DNA of 64,000 nt, taken from Ophiura sarsii. Its lineage: Eukaryota; Echinodermata; Ophiuroidea; Amphilepidida; Ophiuridae. The DNA lies in contig CM069452.1 in NCBI GenBank assembly GCA_035610835.1, forward strand, positions 66,436,919 through 66,500,918. The letters run 5' to 3'. The translations under genes and the position numbers were made by a program. Below the pieces are notes generated by a model. That model searched no databases. It worked only from the letters and a program-made list of their open reading frames with translations, and was not told the origin of the DNA. This document shows positions 10,412 through 25,100 of this stretch, one piece after another; position 1 is the stretch's first letter; each line of letters starts with the position of its first letter.

Positions 10412-13400
10412 TTACATAATGTAATAAAAGCATGGTGGACTTGATGTATCTGTATCTTCTGGTATCACAGGAAGAGCCAATAATGGAGATGCTGATGCTG
10501 ATGACGGATCTGTGGTTATATCACATCCAGTCAAAATAACACTAGGATCCAAGTTCTCTTGAAGTTGGGTATCATTTGGGGTCAATGCCGGGGTAAATGT
10601 TGACACTACTCCAGTCAAAATAACACTAGGATCCAAGTTCTCTTGAAGTTGGGTATCATTTGGGGTCAATGCCGGGGTAAATGGTGACAATACTGGTTCT
10701 CCTCCATCTGCTACAGTTTCTGATGACAAAACTTGAGGATTCACAGAGGGAGGATGCTGATCTTGGATCAAAATACCAAATTGATCCGAGCTGTTTTTTG
10801 ATGGGGTAGAATCTGGGATAAATGATGATAACACTGGCTCTCCTTTTTCTGCACCAGTTTCTGGTGAAAAAAATCGAGGATCCATAGACTTATCTTTTGG
10901 ATCTATAGAAGATGACGGTCGATTTGCAAAGGAGGTCTCAATCTGCACACTAACTGGCATAAATCCAAAATCATCACTGCCATCATCACCATTCTCTAGA
11001 GGATTATCATGGGAATTATCTTTGCATTGGGTAACAGCTTCTAAGGGCAACTCTTCATCCACTTCAGTATCATCTTGACGTGGGAACCATGGATCAGCCT
11101 TTGATTTGTAACTTTCTTTACTGTGCTTCTTCTCACTAAGTGTATATCGGAAACATTGGGTTTTCGTAATAATATATCCCAGTGCACATATAACAATAAA
11201 GAATAAGAGAATAATCAAACATATTATAAGGATAATATACCATGGTATGTTTTCATCTTGCAGGTCTCGGCAGAACTCAAAGAATTCACAAAAGTCATCC
11301 TCGGGTATATTTAATGTGCGTTGGCAAATGAGAGAAAACATATAAGCAGATGCATTGGCATGGCTGACATCACCACTTGCAGCTACATCAGACAAACAAG
11401 ACTCATAGTAGAATGTCCAGGTGCTCTCAAGTGCTTCACGGCAGAGGGTGTCCAATGGGTCAACATGGAAGAGGCTCTTGCAGGCTTCCTCGGCATCATA
11501 ATTGAAGTCATCTGGTATGAATTTGGGATTGTGATCGGGTTGCACATCAACTGGTGCATCGGATGGTAGCCATGTTGGTCTGTTGTCTTCAGGTAATAGA
11601 TCACCAATAATAATGCTTGTATTCCCATCTGGACACTTCATCATTAAGCCTGTTACGTTTCCATAACCTTCCTCAAGACTTATTCTAAGGATGACACCAT
11701 CTTCAAATTCCTCTGTGTATTTTTCTCTGTATGTAGACAAGGATGTTACACTTTCTACATGGTCTCTTAGATGGATATTATCCACATCTCCAGTGAAGAA
11801 ACCATCTGCTTCATCACTATTTTGACCTATGAACAGATCACCATCTAGGTCTATTGTTCCAGCTGTATTTATGCCATATATAACAAATACATCTGTGCGA
11901 TCAGTTTCAGTTGAAAGCAAGTACACTGCTAATCTACCATCAAATGCCTGCCAAGTGACAGCTATGTGGTACCATGTATTGGTGGAAATGGTCAGATCAG
12001 TTGTCACAAGACGTTGGTTAAAATTGACAACCACTGTCATTGAGTGCAGCTGTACTTCAAGAATTTCTCTGGCATCAAATAGAAGTATTATATGTCTGTT
12101 TGATGATTTCAACAGTGCTCTAAACCAGAATTCCAAACTGAATTGATGTAGTTCTATTATTTCAATACTGTGGAATTCGACTCTGTTTTGATGAAATCGA
12201 AGAAGATATCCTCCTGCTCTGAATGAGTCGGCATATTGACTCATGAAGTGGTATTTCTCATCATCTGCAACTGAGACTACTTGTCTGAATGCTGTATCTA
12301 TGTACGACTGTGAGGCAATATCTGTTAGAAAGTAGCTGTCATTCACTGGAATCCATTTCAAAGGATCTTGAATCAAGCCACGGTTCAGATCATCTATCCA
12401 ATCATCATTCCAAGTCCCAATCATTGTTTCCACACTCAGTATTACATCTTTTGGGACATGTACTGCTACTGATACAACATCTGCATATAAAGCTACCATG
12501 ATGTTATATCCATAATCAATAGTTACATTGATGAAATGAGATTTTCTGTAATCATACACAAGATCACCAGACTTTGATTTTTGTCCATATTCAATGGGTT
12601 TCCATGATTTGCCATCATTCCGGTGTACTATCAAAGCTTTGTTTACACCAAGCTCTACGCTGATCGATAACGACACAGATCTACTGATCACTACCACCTC
12701 TGTGATTTCTCGGCAAGAAATTCTCATGTTGCATGGCTCAACCAATACCTGCACGGATGCCACTTCTGATTTGACAAGATGGTAGATTCCTGGTACATCA
12801 AAGTGTATACTGGCACCATCTACTGTTGTTAAATGTGTGTTGCCAAAGAAAACTGCTATACCAGATGTGTGGTTGACATTCATTGTGCTGATGGAACAAT
12901 CTGTACCAAACCATTCTGGTGAACACTGATTGCAAGCATAGCTGGCATTCTTCTCATTCGTTTCTCCAAACCAATGGACATCACAATCACATACTCCTGA
13001 AGTGATGTTACATTCGCCATGACTGCTGCATGGTCTTGCAGCTCCTCCTGGACAGACATCATTACAAGCTTCACCCCAGTATCCATACTCACAAACACAT
13101 TCACTGTCATCATTCAGACTTCTCCTTCCAAACACACATGATGTATTACAATCTTTACCAATCCAGTATGGGAAATCTCTACCCGGAAATGCATTGCAGA
13201 GGTTCTTCGCTGGCCAGTCAAGCAACATCAGCTTCATTTTACATTGATCAGCAAGTGCTACAACTGCTTCAATGGCAGCATTCAAATCCTTGTGGAATGC
13301 TATGTCTTGCAGACATTGAAGATAATATGTATCTATTACAGCAGACCCAAGATTTGCGCATTGGTTATATAGTATGCCATGATAGAGGACCGCCATACAT

Positions 13401-16400
13401 CGTCGCAAAGCAGTATCAGCTAATGTGTCATTACCATATTCTGGATATATCAAGGGAGAATCTATTCCTATTGGATACTCATCATCAGTTATCATCCACT
13501 CTGGAGCATTCCATTTGGGTAGACTCAGACGACTTCCTTGGATACTGTCTACAGCTGTTATACCTGTGCCTTCATTAAGCTTCCATAAATATGACATGTC
13601 TGGTGTGTCAGCTTGTGCATGAAATTTCCAATTGCCTGTTATCACTGATGGATTTGAGCGTCTTTTCCATATCTTCACCTCATCTATGTATCCAGCAAAA
13701 GGTCTAGTTGATAGAACAGGTACTGGCAGTGATGTGCTAGTATACCACTGACCTAGCACTAGATGTCCTCCTGAAGTAAATGCTTGCTTTGGAAATTCCA
13801 CTGCCTGGACTCTAGCTTTGCCATCTATATCAAAGATATAAACTTCAAGAATTTGTGTTGACTGATGCCACACAAGAGATACTTGATTCCATTCATTTAA
13901 GGTGATGTGCAAATTCAACTTGAAAGTAGTGATGCCATAATATAGCATTATGCGAGTGTCCATAAGCCCAAGAGCAAATACTGTTTCTGATGTGCTGTAG
14001 GACAAGATTATACCACTATGCTGTATGGTCTTAACCCATATTTCTATTGCAAATTGCTCTGTAGGGAAATAAAGCAATGGCTCTGATACAGCGATGCTAT
14101 CTTCAAAATATAAACAGTAGCCTGCACCTAATACAGGAAGAAGTAGGTGCTGCTTGTTATGTAAGTTATCCAATAAACTGTCATCGAGGAACTTGTCTGC
14201 GTATTCATCTACCAAAGTCTGTGTAGCATTTTTATGACAATCCATTGTGGAATCATCTTGACATTTGATGTTTTCGATATCATTCATTGTATCACAAGAT
14301 GCAAGAAGCCCTGTGAAGTCACCATCATTGCATATGGTCCTAGGAACATCCATGCTGATGTCTATATGGTGTGGGTAAACAGTGACATAGAAACTAATGC
14401 CCAGTGATTTGATGGTGATGTGATACTGAAGAATGTTTACTCGTATAATAACTGCAGATGGTCCAATGAAGGTTGTATGATCAAGATTAGTGAGGACTCC
14501 ATTAAGCCATGTGTGTACTGTGTCTCCTGCATATAGTGGTGCTCTTACGATAAGAAGATGTTGCTTGATATTGATTCTTATTGCATCAAAGCAAGTGGAG
14601 AATGTAGAACCAGTTGCACACCATGCCATTCGCAAATGAACAGTCAGTAATTCTCGCCTATGAGATAAGATATTGTAAGTGCCAACATGATGGATAAACA
14701 CAGCAATTCCATCTAGAGTCTGCATTCTTCCTCTTCCAGCAATAAATGCTTGGATTGTGATACTTGGATTTGGGTGTCCATATAAGGCTCCTATTACAAT
14801 GACACAATCATCACCATACCAATCAGTACCACAGGTGCTACAATCCAGCTTGTCTAACCAGTTGATGTTACATAAACAAGAGCCATCTGGTACACACTGT
14901 CCATTGAGTTTGCAAGGTGTTACAGATCCACCTGGACACACATCAGTACAGGTGCTTCCCCAGTAACCACTGTCGCACACACAGGTGTCATTTATGAAAG
15001 ATCCAAATTGGCAAGGTCCACATTTAGAAATCAACCAGTCAGGTTGATGAGTATTTGGTAATAGTGGGCAAATCATGCTGCTTGGTGGCTCAGTGGTGAT
15101 CAGTAAAAGACAGTATTCTAATATGCCCCATATGGTACTGTAAGCAGTGTCAACCTTACCAGTTGATGCCACATCTCTCAGACAGGACATGTAAAAGAAG
15201 TCCAATGATGCTTCTGTCATGTTGGCTAGTAAGTCAATGAAACTGTTGGATGATTTGTTAAATATTCCACATATTTCCATTGCATTCATTAGAATGATAT
15301 CATTATCAAATAATGCTTCGAAGGGAGTCAACTCTGCATTCGTAATATTAGCTGAGGAAAATGTCCACGTTGGTTTCTGCCATGGATCAAGTGGTATGAA
15401 AATATCATTCGCATGCACTGATTCTTCAACTATACTTCCCATTCCTGAATCAAATTTGATAAGCACTGCGAGTGACTCTTTATATGCATCAGCATCCACA
15501 TTGGAGTTATCTATGAACTGTACAAATGAAGGTAGGAAAGCTTGATTCCAGATATGAAGCTCATCTACTTGTCCATTGAATGTTGTGTTGAGGTATAATG
15601 TCCGATTGTTTGGAACTGGTAGCCATTGACCAATAGATAATATAATCCCAGGTTCAAAGTTTATTGCAATTTGCAGTACAAATCGCTTGGAGCTAACTAC
15701 ACCAGATGAACTGTAATGGTAGAATTGAAGAATTCTTTCTTTATGTGTGTATGTGATGGAAATACGATTCCATTCATGCAGAGTGTTCCTGATACCAGTA
15801 TCATAGATGTGTTGATCGACCATAAGTTTCACAGTGATATCATTCACGATGGTAAACGTTGTGTCTCGTCCAAAGGATATCACTACTCCTCCATACAATT
15901 CTGTCAAGATGAGAAACTCAATAGTCCAGTCACCTGATGAGAACTGCAAGCTGGTTTCTGAGAATGGGTTCGTAGTTCCTCCAGTGTTGTTGAAATACAG
16001 GGAAAAGACACCACCAGTAGGAATTGGGGATTCAACGTAGGCTTTGTGTTGGTGAACAAAGAGAGATTCTTCTACCGGGATTCTCCATAGACCTTCCAGG
16101 TGTTGCAATAGCTCAGTCTGTGTGATATCATAAAGTGTGTTGTTTTCATCAAGGTCAAAATCATCTGATATGTCTCCATTACAATTCCCTAGAAGTCCTC
16201 TTGACACTCTGCAATAGTCCTCTGGTAAAGACACACCGACTTGCAGGTACAGGTCAATGATGTGAATTGTGATTTTTACTTGTGAATCTAGTTTTGACTG
16301 TAGAACATAGGAACTGGAATCTGATGTAATAACTGCCCAGTCTGAATTCTCAATGTCATACTGAGTACTGGTAATCTGTGTTACTTGTTTATTCACCCAT

Positions 16401-19121
16401 AACACTGGCCTCTCATTGATGATATATGGAGCATGGAAGACTACTTCAAGTGTAGAATCCACATGAAGTGCCACAGCATTGATGCAAACTGATTTGGAGT
16501 AACAAGGTACTTGTCTAATCTGAAGAACTAATGAGTCTGTAGAAATGAGATAAAACTCCCCTGTTTGGGAGAAGTAGATGTTGAATCCATCAAAGAGGGT
16601 GTAATGGACATGTAGTGTTATTGATGACACAAAATTCAATCTGTACAGATACACATACGATGCCGCAAAGGTGCAATCGATACCATACCAGTTGCCAGCA
16701 CACACGCCACAGTCTGACATGCCTTTCCAGTTTATATCACATGCACAGGTTCCAAACTTGGTACAAGTGCCATGATTTCCACAAGGTGTAAGAGATCCTC
16801 CTGGACATACTTGGTCACATCCTTCTCCATAGAAACCATGGATGCATTCACATTCGCTGGATGCAGCAATGGTTCCAAAAAGGCAGTCATCTTGACATTG
16901 GGTTCCTGCTCTGATGTCTGGAGCTTCAGCACATAATGGTGCAGCTGGCCAATGTGTTAAGTTGAGAGCTGTCTGACATATATCAGAGAATGCAAATGCT
17001 ACTTTGTAGGCTTGGTTTAGATCTTCCCTTGCAAGGACTTCTCTCAAACAAATGGAGAAATACATATCAGTTGTGCCTCTATTTATTATGTCACAGTCAT
17101 TGGCAATTGGACCTGAATACAGAACCTGATGACACATGTCATTTGCATTACCTTCCAATGTTGCATTATTAACAGATGGTTCTATAGGTACAACATTGTT
17201 TCTATCATCAGGCAAAGGTGCATCTGATGGGAGCCACATTGGTAGTGTCCAGGTATCATCTGGCATTATCAAAACATCTCCCATTATGCGATCTGTGACA
17301 ATGTTCCCTTCTCCTTCATCAAATGGCCACAGGCGTACTATTCCTGGAGTATCTTTATCAATGCGGTTATTCCATAACGCCGCTACTTCAGCTGCTGTAA
17401 AGTGTTTGTTCCAAATACGTATATCATCAATGGCACCAGTGAATCCTGGCAACGAGATCTGGTCTGGGAGATTCCAAGATGGCTGCCATATACCCACAGC
17501 AAAATATCCAGCAACTCTGAAGAGGGCTAGGTTTTGTTGGACTCTAATCTCATATCTCTTGACACTTCCAGCTGCATTGAAATGGTAGATGTTTAATTTA
17601 CCTGCCACATCTTGGTAGACAACAACAAGTTTATTCCATTTTCCATTTTCTACTATGAGATTGGTGGTGAATGCCACACCTCCAATGTAAATCTTAATAG
17701 TCTCTTGTACAACTAGCACAAATGATGAATGATGGGAATAAGAGAACACAACACCACCATTACGGATGACATCATCACAGTTGATGAAGAGTTCAAAGGT
17801 CACATCAAAGATACTTCCAATGACAAAGAGAGTTACCTTCTTGGTGTAGGCAAGGGATTTTTGGAACTGCAAGCAGTAGCTTCCTGTGGTTTGTGATTTT
17901 GTTTTACTATCTGGGTAGACAATGACGGTATCGCATGGCTCAACTGCCCACAAAGAAATGTATTCTTTGATGGCATCATCAGATAATGGCTGCCTATTTT
18001 CTCCACAAGTATCATTACCTTCTGATGTATTCTGAGGGAACTTGTAAGTTTGGTTTAGCATTGGGGAAGGTTCCTGGACAAGGTGGTCTTCATTGCATAA
18101 CTCTAATGGTTGATGTAAGCCTAACATGTTCAGACTGCTATCTGTTGCATTTGCCAAGTTACAGCATCCACCCACAAGTAGGCCACTAGAAAGAGGGCAC
18201 AGTTCATCTGGTAGGAGTACATCAAGGGTGAGATATAAACCATCAGCACGTACAATCATACGGAAATTGCTCGGACCATAAATAAGAAGCTCCAAGTAAG
18301 ACAAACGTTCAAAGGTGTATCCAGTTGTTCCAAACTCCAGTCTAGTGTCTATCACTGTGTCTCTGCCATTAATGTTAACAAAGAAGTGACCACCTGATAT
18401 AGAAGCGCCCCCTATGGTGACAACTGTGAATCCATTGTGTCCATCTCCAAACCGCAAACCAATATATCTCAAACATGAATACTGTCCATAGCATTGTACA
18501 TACTTCACCTGTATAATCAGTGCAGTTTTGGCAATTTGAAGCAAATAGTACTCCCCAACTGAGTAATGAAGGAAAGTGTAACCATTGAAAGTTGTGATTT
18601 GAGATACACCAATAACAACAGATATCTGTACATTAATGTGAACACTAATACCTGATGCATAGCTTTGTGCAATAGAGCATCTACTGCCAATCCACCCTGG
18701 AGTGCATTTACTACAATCTGGAGCACCTCGCCAATTAATTGGACAATGGCATCCACCAGTATTAAGGTCACAAGTACCTACATTGCTACAAGGAGCCTGA
18801 GAACCTCCTATACAGACTTTATCACAGGAAGTGCCCCAGTAACCATGATCACAAACACACGCGTTGTGATCTTGTGGGTGTTTAGACCCAAATGCACATC
18901 GGATATTGCAGTTATCGCCAATCCAGAGTGGGAAGGGAGCATTGAGAAATGTATTACAGAGTGGTTGGGCAGGCCAGGTAGTTAGATTGAGGGCTATTTG
19001 GCAGTAATCAGCATATTCAATGACCGAATCTAATCCATCTTCTGTTGAGTTACTTGTAGATATGGCATCCACACAGGATACATAGTAGCTCCGCTGTGCT
19101 GCATCACCAATTGGACATGCA
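10412..19121 (-). CDS. Exon 23 (terminal): C8 of unit 5, units 6-9, transmembrane helix, cytoplasmic tail, stop
   Basis: An 8,710-nt last coding exon with acceptor TTTGTTCTCAG, phase 2 in, stop TAA at 10414-10412. Units begin near 18910 (6), 16897 (7), 15022 (8) and 13150 (9). Unit 6 has a VWD variant with GGCCNLAN; unit 7 keeps LLGNCNGDISDDF; unit 9 has lost the CG-x-C cysteines of its VWD, reading VETMIGTWNDDW. A final C8-like domain (EEACKSLF...CRDL) lies at 11482-11272. Then come a transmembrane helix and a 250-residue cytoplasmic tail. In-frame sequence upstream of 19121 is intron read-through. Confidence 0.94.
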
Positions 19122-22100
19122 CTGAGAACAAAGAGTGGAAAACAACAATATTCATCAAAAATGTGGTAGGTATCTGCTTTTAAAATATTTTTATTCATGT
19201 ATTATTTAGACGTATAGATTAGTTTGTTATAACTTTAGTTCATTGGATCATTTTTGGCGTTTCCATACCATATTTCAAACAATAATTTTACTTCTGTTTG
19301 CATGTACATCATTATTTCACTTCTATAAGCATACAGTTATTTGTGCACCAAAATATTCTCACATCATATTGGTTCCTTCATATTTAAGTTTCTCAAATCT
19401 GCCTTTGCACAAAATGTTTATGGAAGGCTGCTCTACATTTTGAAGTTATTTTTAACCTCACTATTTTTCAAATGATTCACTTGTGATCCATTTTATGAAA
19501 AAAGCTGCATCTGTTATTATTTTCAAAAGTGACAAAATCAAAAGGCAGGTAACTATCAAAAAGATGTCAATGGTCATGTTTATGAATAACCACAATAAAT
19601 TAGGGGTTCATTCATATATTGTAAGTTGTATTTTCCTTCATAACTAAAAATATAACTCATTTAAAATTAAAAATTAACATTTTCTTATCTTATTTTCAAG
19701 TTTTTCCATCACCAATTGGGAGAAAATGTTTACTTGCTCAGCTCATGATGGATGCACTTGCGCGAACAGTATGTACTTCGCCCGCGCTCTGCGTGAAGCT
19801 CACATGACCATGCACACGTAATTCGGACTCGCAAAGAGCGCTGAGAACAGTTATTGGGTTCATTGGGTTCTAACGCGGCTTGTTTATGACTGGAAAGCCA
19901 GGCATGATCGTTGTATAGGACCGACTCTCGTCCAAACAGAGATGCTGTTACATCGTAGATATGTATGAATTTGAGATCATATCATTTTAGAACCATTCAA
20001 ATGTGTAAATGTTGGTCATAAGTGCCTTCTTGGGACTGGAAGTTCTTTGTTTGTTTTTCAAACACATCGCAGTCTTCTAACTCCTTAGTGCATGGCCATT
20101 GGTTTTTCCTGATCATGTAGTAAGACAACTTACCTATGCAATGGACCAGCAAGTATGACATCTGTGCAGAAATTTACCACCCATATTGGTAGAGTATCTT
20201 CTTCTGGATCAACAAATCCACCTTCTTTGTTTTTGCTATCAGGTGGTGGTACAGGGGCATCTGATGGTTGCCATGATGGTGGATGTAGAGCTGTATCAGT
20301 AAGATCCATTGGTATGCCATTTACGCCATCATAAGCTTTCGTTCCTGGAGAAGGGGACAAACAGGAAGACAACAGAACCATGATTAACAATGTAAAAGAT
20401 GTGCAGTTATTATTGAGTGGTCAAAACAAAATTTATATGATTCCAATTTGTACATCCAGTTGAAAAATTAAGCGAAGAGGTTATCTGTGCCAAGTTATTC
20501 AAAAAATCAAACACAAATTCATGATATGAAGCAAAGTAGACAAAGTAAACTGAAATCATAAGATTGATCAATCCTATCATGTGTTTCTTCTAGCTACAGT
20601 TCTTTGAACATGTCTACTGATTTGTTGGACAAGCATCACCTGTTCCAAATAAACATGCCATTATGAGGCAAGTTCAATCACAATTCTCCTGATGATGCAG
20701 TTGTATGAATTGTTATCATTCTTACATGTTTTGGGTTAGCAAAATTTGGATTGGCAAGAAAAAGGCAATAGAACAATTTGTGTAGGCCTAACAAATGAAT
20801 AAACGAAATTACCTGTTCCTTCATTGAATTTCCACACACCATCCAACCCTTTAGTTCCTGGTAAGGCATTGGTGTTCCAGTGACTCCTAATGGCATTGCT
20901 ATCAAAACAGCTGAAAACAACACAAACACACTGTGTCAACGACTTATTTCTGTTGGGTTATGTTACAAACGATTAATTCAAACAAACTATTATAAGTGTA
21001 TGTGTTATAAACAATGGTTTACCAAGGTGGGAGCAGGCTCAAAATGCTGCCGAAAATTTAGAAGCAAACACTTTAGAAAAGATTTGTTTAAACCAAATTG
21101 TATTAAATTCATAATGGGATAAAAATTGTGAAACTGCACAATTTTTCATACAATCAATCGCTGATGACAGGCATCACCATGCATTATTTTGTGTCATTTT
21201 GTGCAACAAAGCTAGTTTTATTACAAAGCTGCCTCTCCCTCTAAAAAAGAAACAAGAAAAGAGGTGAACATATGTTTAACCCTCTCTTCCCCATAACAAA
21301 ACTTGTGTTGTTAATAGGCTTTATTGATTAAGGAATGGATTTATCAAACTTTTTTTACCTTCCCCAAATTCTAAGTTCATCAATTTCTCCAATGAAGTTA
21401 TCTGGTGGTATGAATCCAATTCCATCGCCAGATGGTTGCCATCTACCCATAGCCAATGTTCCTCCATCAGGAAAGATGTCACCTGGCAATACGAATGTCC
21501 GTCTTTGTGGGTATCCAGTGGAGTTGAACACATACATATCAAGGGTCAAACCATCCCTGTCCCAGACAAGCGATATCTGGGACCAAGCATCAATTTCTAA
21601 ACTTATGTCTGTAGTTATATTGATATTGTCAAAATGAAGGGTGATAGTGCCAAAAGCACTGGAGATAAATAATGTCTTTGTGCTACTATACGACAATATG
21701 GTTCCAGCACATTGTATGCCACATGACTTGACAAGGAATTCAATTGTAGTACCATCTTCAGAAAATCCTTGAGGAGACTCTACCACAGCTGCTGAAATGT
21801 TAAGCCCCAATGATGTACCAGCATATACCTCTTGTGGTGGTGCACATACGCCTTCTGTGTCTGTGTAGAATAGATTCACACATAGTTTTCCTTGTTCCAC
21901 TTTAAGAGCAATCTCCTCTGCGCTATCATCTGGATCCAGCACAACGATTCCGGCATTTCTGAGTGATCTTTTTTCAAGTCTGAGTGATATGAGGCAAGGT
22001 CCACACAAACCAGGGGCTGTGAAGGAGTCACATGTATCTTTAGATATTTCTGCATCAACTATAAGATGGCTACTCATGACTGTGACATGCAAGTACAAAC

Positions 22101-25100
22101 CAAGGTTTTGGTCTGTAATTTCATACACACGATGGGAAGATTTCTGCACTGTGAGTATATTTCTATCATAATCATCATCATCACCAATTAGTTGCAGAGG
22201 ATTGTCCAAGATTGATACTTTGCCATCTAGTTTGAATATAGTGTCACGAGCACCAACATGTTGTATTGTGACATTGTGTGGTGGAAATAGTATGCCCAGG
22301 GCATCTAGGCAAATGGAATCAATGTTACAAACTATCTGCTTTACCTGCAAAGAAATACAGATATATGTAGAAAATGTCATTTATATGGTGCACATAACAA
22401 ATATGATAAACAAAATTATATATTTATAATAACAATATATATCCAGTTTTATTATTAAAAATATAATGGGTGCAGTTTACAAAACAATCATCCTTCTACA
22501 TTTGAAATATGAATTATTGATATTATTTTATTTTTTAAGGTATTTCTGGTGCTCACACATTATCTAAAACAGACAATAATAAGGTTCTTTGCTAATATGA
22601 TTGGAAGTCACTTAAATATTCAATAAACATGTATTGTGTTATTATCTATAGCCCTAAGAGAGACCAAATTTAAGTTGAATACATTTGGGCTGTATGATTG
22701 GAAGTCACTTAAATATTCAATAAACATGTATTGTGTTATTATCTATAGCCCTAAGAGAGACCAAATTGAAGTTGAATACATTTGGGCTGTGATCAAATAA
22801 GATTGCAATTGATTAAAATGCCTAAATATAACAAAGATTCAACAGTTTTGAATTCAATTCCCAATAACTATTTTGCAGCCTCCTTAATAGAAACACAATA
22901 GTTTGACTGCAAGAAACAGGAATGACATGTCACCAAATTGCAATATATAAATTGGGAATTGACTATATATATGGTGATCAAATTTTGTAATCCCCTCATC
23001 ACCCAAGTTTGTAGAAGAATTTAATGTTCAGAAGAAAGTAAAAATTTGAACTGAATTCCTTTTTTAGGAAAGTTTATTTAAAAATGGTTACTGATTTTAA
23101 AACCATCTTAACATTAAGGAAAACTCAGGAACAAGTATTAGGTCAAAAATGAAAACATATCAGGAGAAATTTGAATGAAATTCTCAGTACCAAAGAGAAA
23201 ATGTCAAAATATGATTTACAAGTTGACTTACTTGAATCTCAATTCCTGGTAGGCTAGTCAGGCTGTACACTCCAACATTATTCACTCTAAATGTCTGGCT
23301 CTCATAGTTGATGTACACACCAGATCGTGCTGTGCATGTTACTACATGGTTGTCTGGCAGAATAGTTAACAGAAGTGAGCAGTCACTGCCTGTCCACCCA
23401 TCTGTGCAAGAACCGCATTCCGCATCACCTTTCCAGTTTTCATCACACACACATTTCCCTGTTACTGGATCACATGTTCCATGTCCATTGCAAGGTTCTA
23501 GAGGGCCTCCTCCAGGACAGATATTATTGCATTCCGCACCCCAATAGCCAAATTTACAGACACAGTTGCTTTCTTTAAAAGTTCCAAAGTAGCATTCCTG
23601 TTCACAGTCTTCACCACCGTATACAGGGAAGATCTGATCTCCAAAGTCATGACATAGGTATTGGCCTGGCCAGATAGTAAGGTCAAGGGTCAGTTGACAT
23701 TCAGATGCAAATGACAGAGCAATGTCCATGCTTTTGTTGATGTATCCAGTATCTGCTATATTTATCATGCATTCCATGTAATGAAACTGCACACTTACAG
23801 TCAGAGTACCACATTGGTCATGTAAGACACCAAAATAGAACAGAGAATGGCACTTCTCATGTGCAAGTTGTTCGAAGTCCTTGTCTGGGAAGCTTACAAC
23901 AGTTGTAAAGATAGTTGTTGTCACACTTGTGATAGGTGCATCTGATTGCCACCATTTGGGTTGAAGATTTGCATCAAGAGGGAAGATGAAATTATTTTCC
24001 AGTATAAGATCTACAGCTGTGGTACTAATTCCAGAATCAAAGGACCAGAATGCATTGACTGAAGTGTCATATCTTGACACTGTACCTCTCCACCTTATCA
24101 GAATGTCTGTTGGAGAGAATAGTCGGTTCCATACTACTACTCCATCAATATAGCCAATAAATATGCCATCTGGTGAGAATGTAGCATCATTTGGTAGCTG
24201 CCATATTCCTAATCCAAGTGTTCCACCAATAGGAAATACACCAATGCCAATGACACAGTGGTAATGAAACAGCACACCAATGCTATTGATACAGTAGAAA
24301 TCAATCCTGCCTGTTATTAGGCTATACACTATTGATATCTGTAGCCATTCACCTGTTGGTACTGGTATACCTGTGTTGATTCGGTTTTGTCTGAACTGTA
24401 GATGAAACATCCCATTGGATGTGTAAACTGCAAAGGTACTTGGTTTGGTGTATGATAGCAATGTGCCAGAGGGGGAGCCAGTATACTTCACATACAACTG
24501 AAGTGTCAAGTGTTCTGTTGAAAACATGTCTTCACTAAAAGGCCCTGATACAATACCAGAATTGTTGAAGAACAACCCAAAACCTGCTGCCGTGGGATAT
24601 GGCACAAGAGGATATCCAGGATACGTATTTGTACTGTATGCCAAATATATCAGACTTTGTGAACGTGGCAGTAATGATTGCTTACAATACTGCTGAATTA
24701 AGCTGTATGTGAGAGAGTAGAATTCAGCATACACAGCCAATCCATGGTGCTGAATTAAGCAGAATGGATCCTCATGACACTCCACATCTGTTGTAATACA
24801 TGGTCCACTGATGCCCATTGATTGTGCACAAAAAGCCCGACTTATGGCAAACTCTATGTTGATGTATACTCCTGTGGTGTGCAAGACAAGCAGAAATCCA
24901 TTTGGTCCTGTAATGTCATATCTTGTTGCATCCATTCGTATTAGAAGAAAATCTTCCATTACAGTGACGTTCAATCCAAGCAAAACAATTTCGCCATTCA
25001 AAAGAATAAGAGGTTCTCCTGCTTGTATGGCCGGGGCTTGTACTATTACAACTGTGGTATGTATCTTGATTGCAACAGATGTAATACAAGCTTTACGATG

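Noticed and set aside
11321..18985. Many plus-strand and alternate-frame open frames opposite exon 23
   Set aside because: Shadows of the long coding exon; they lack domains, while the minus frame shows ordered Cys and Trp motifs.
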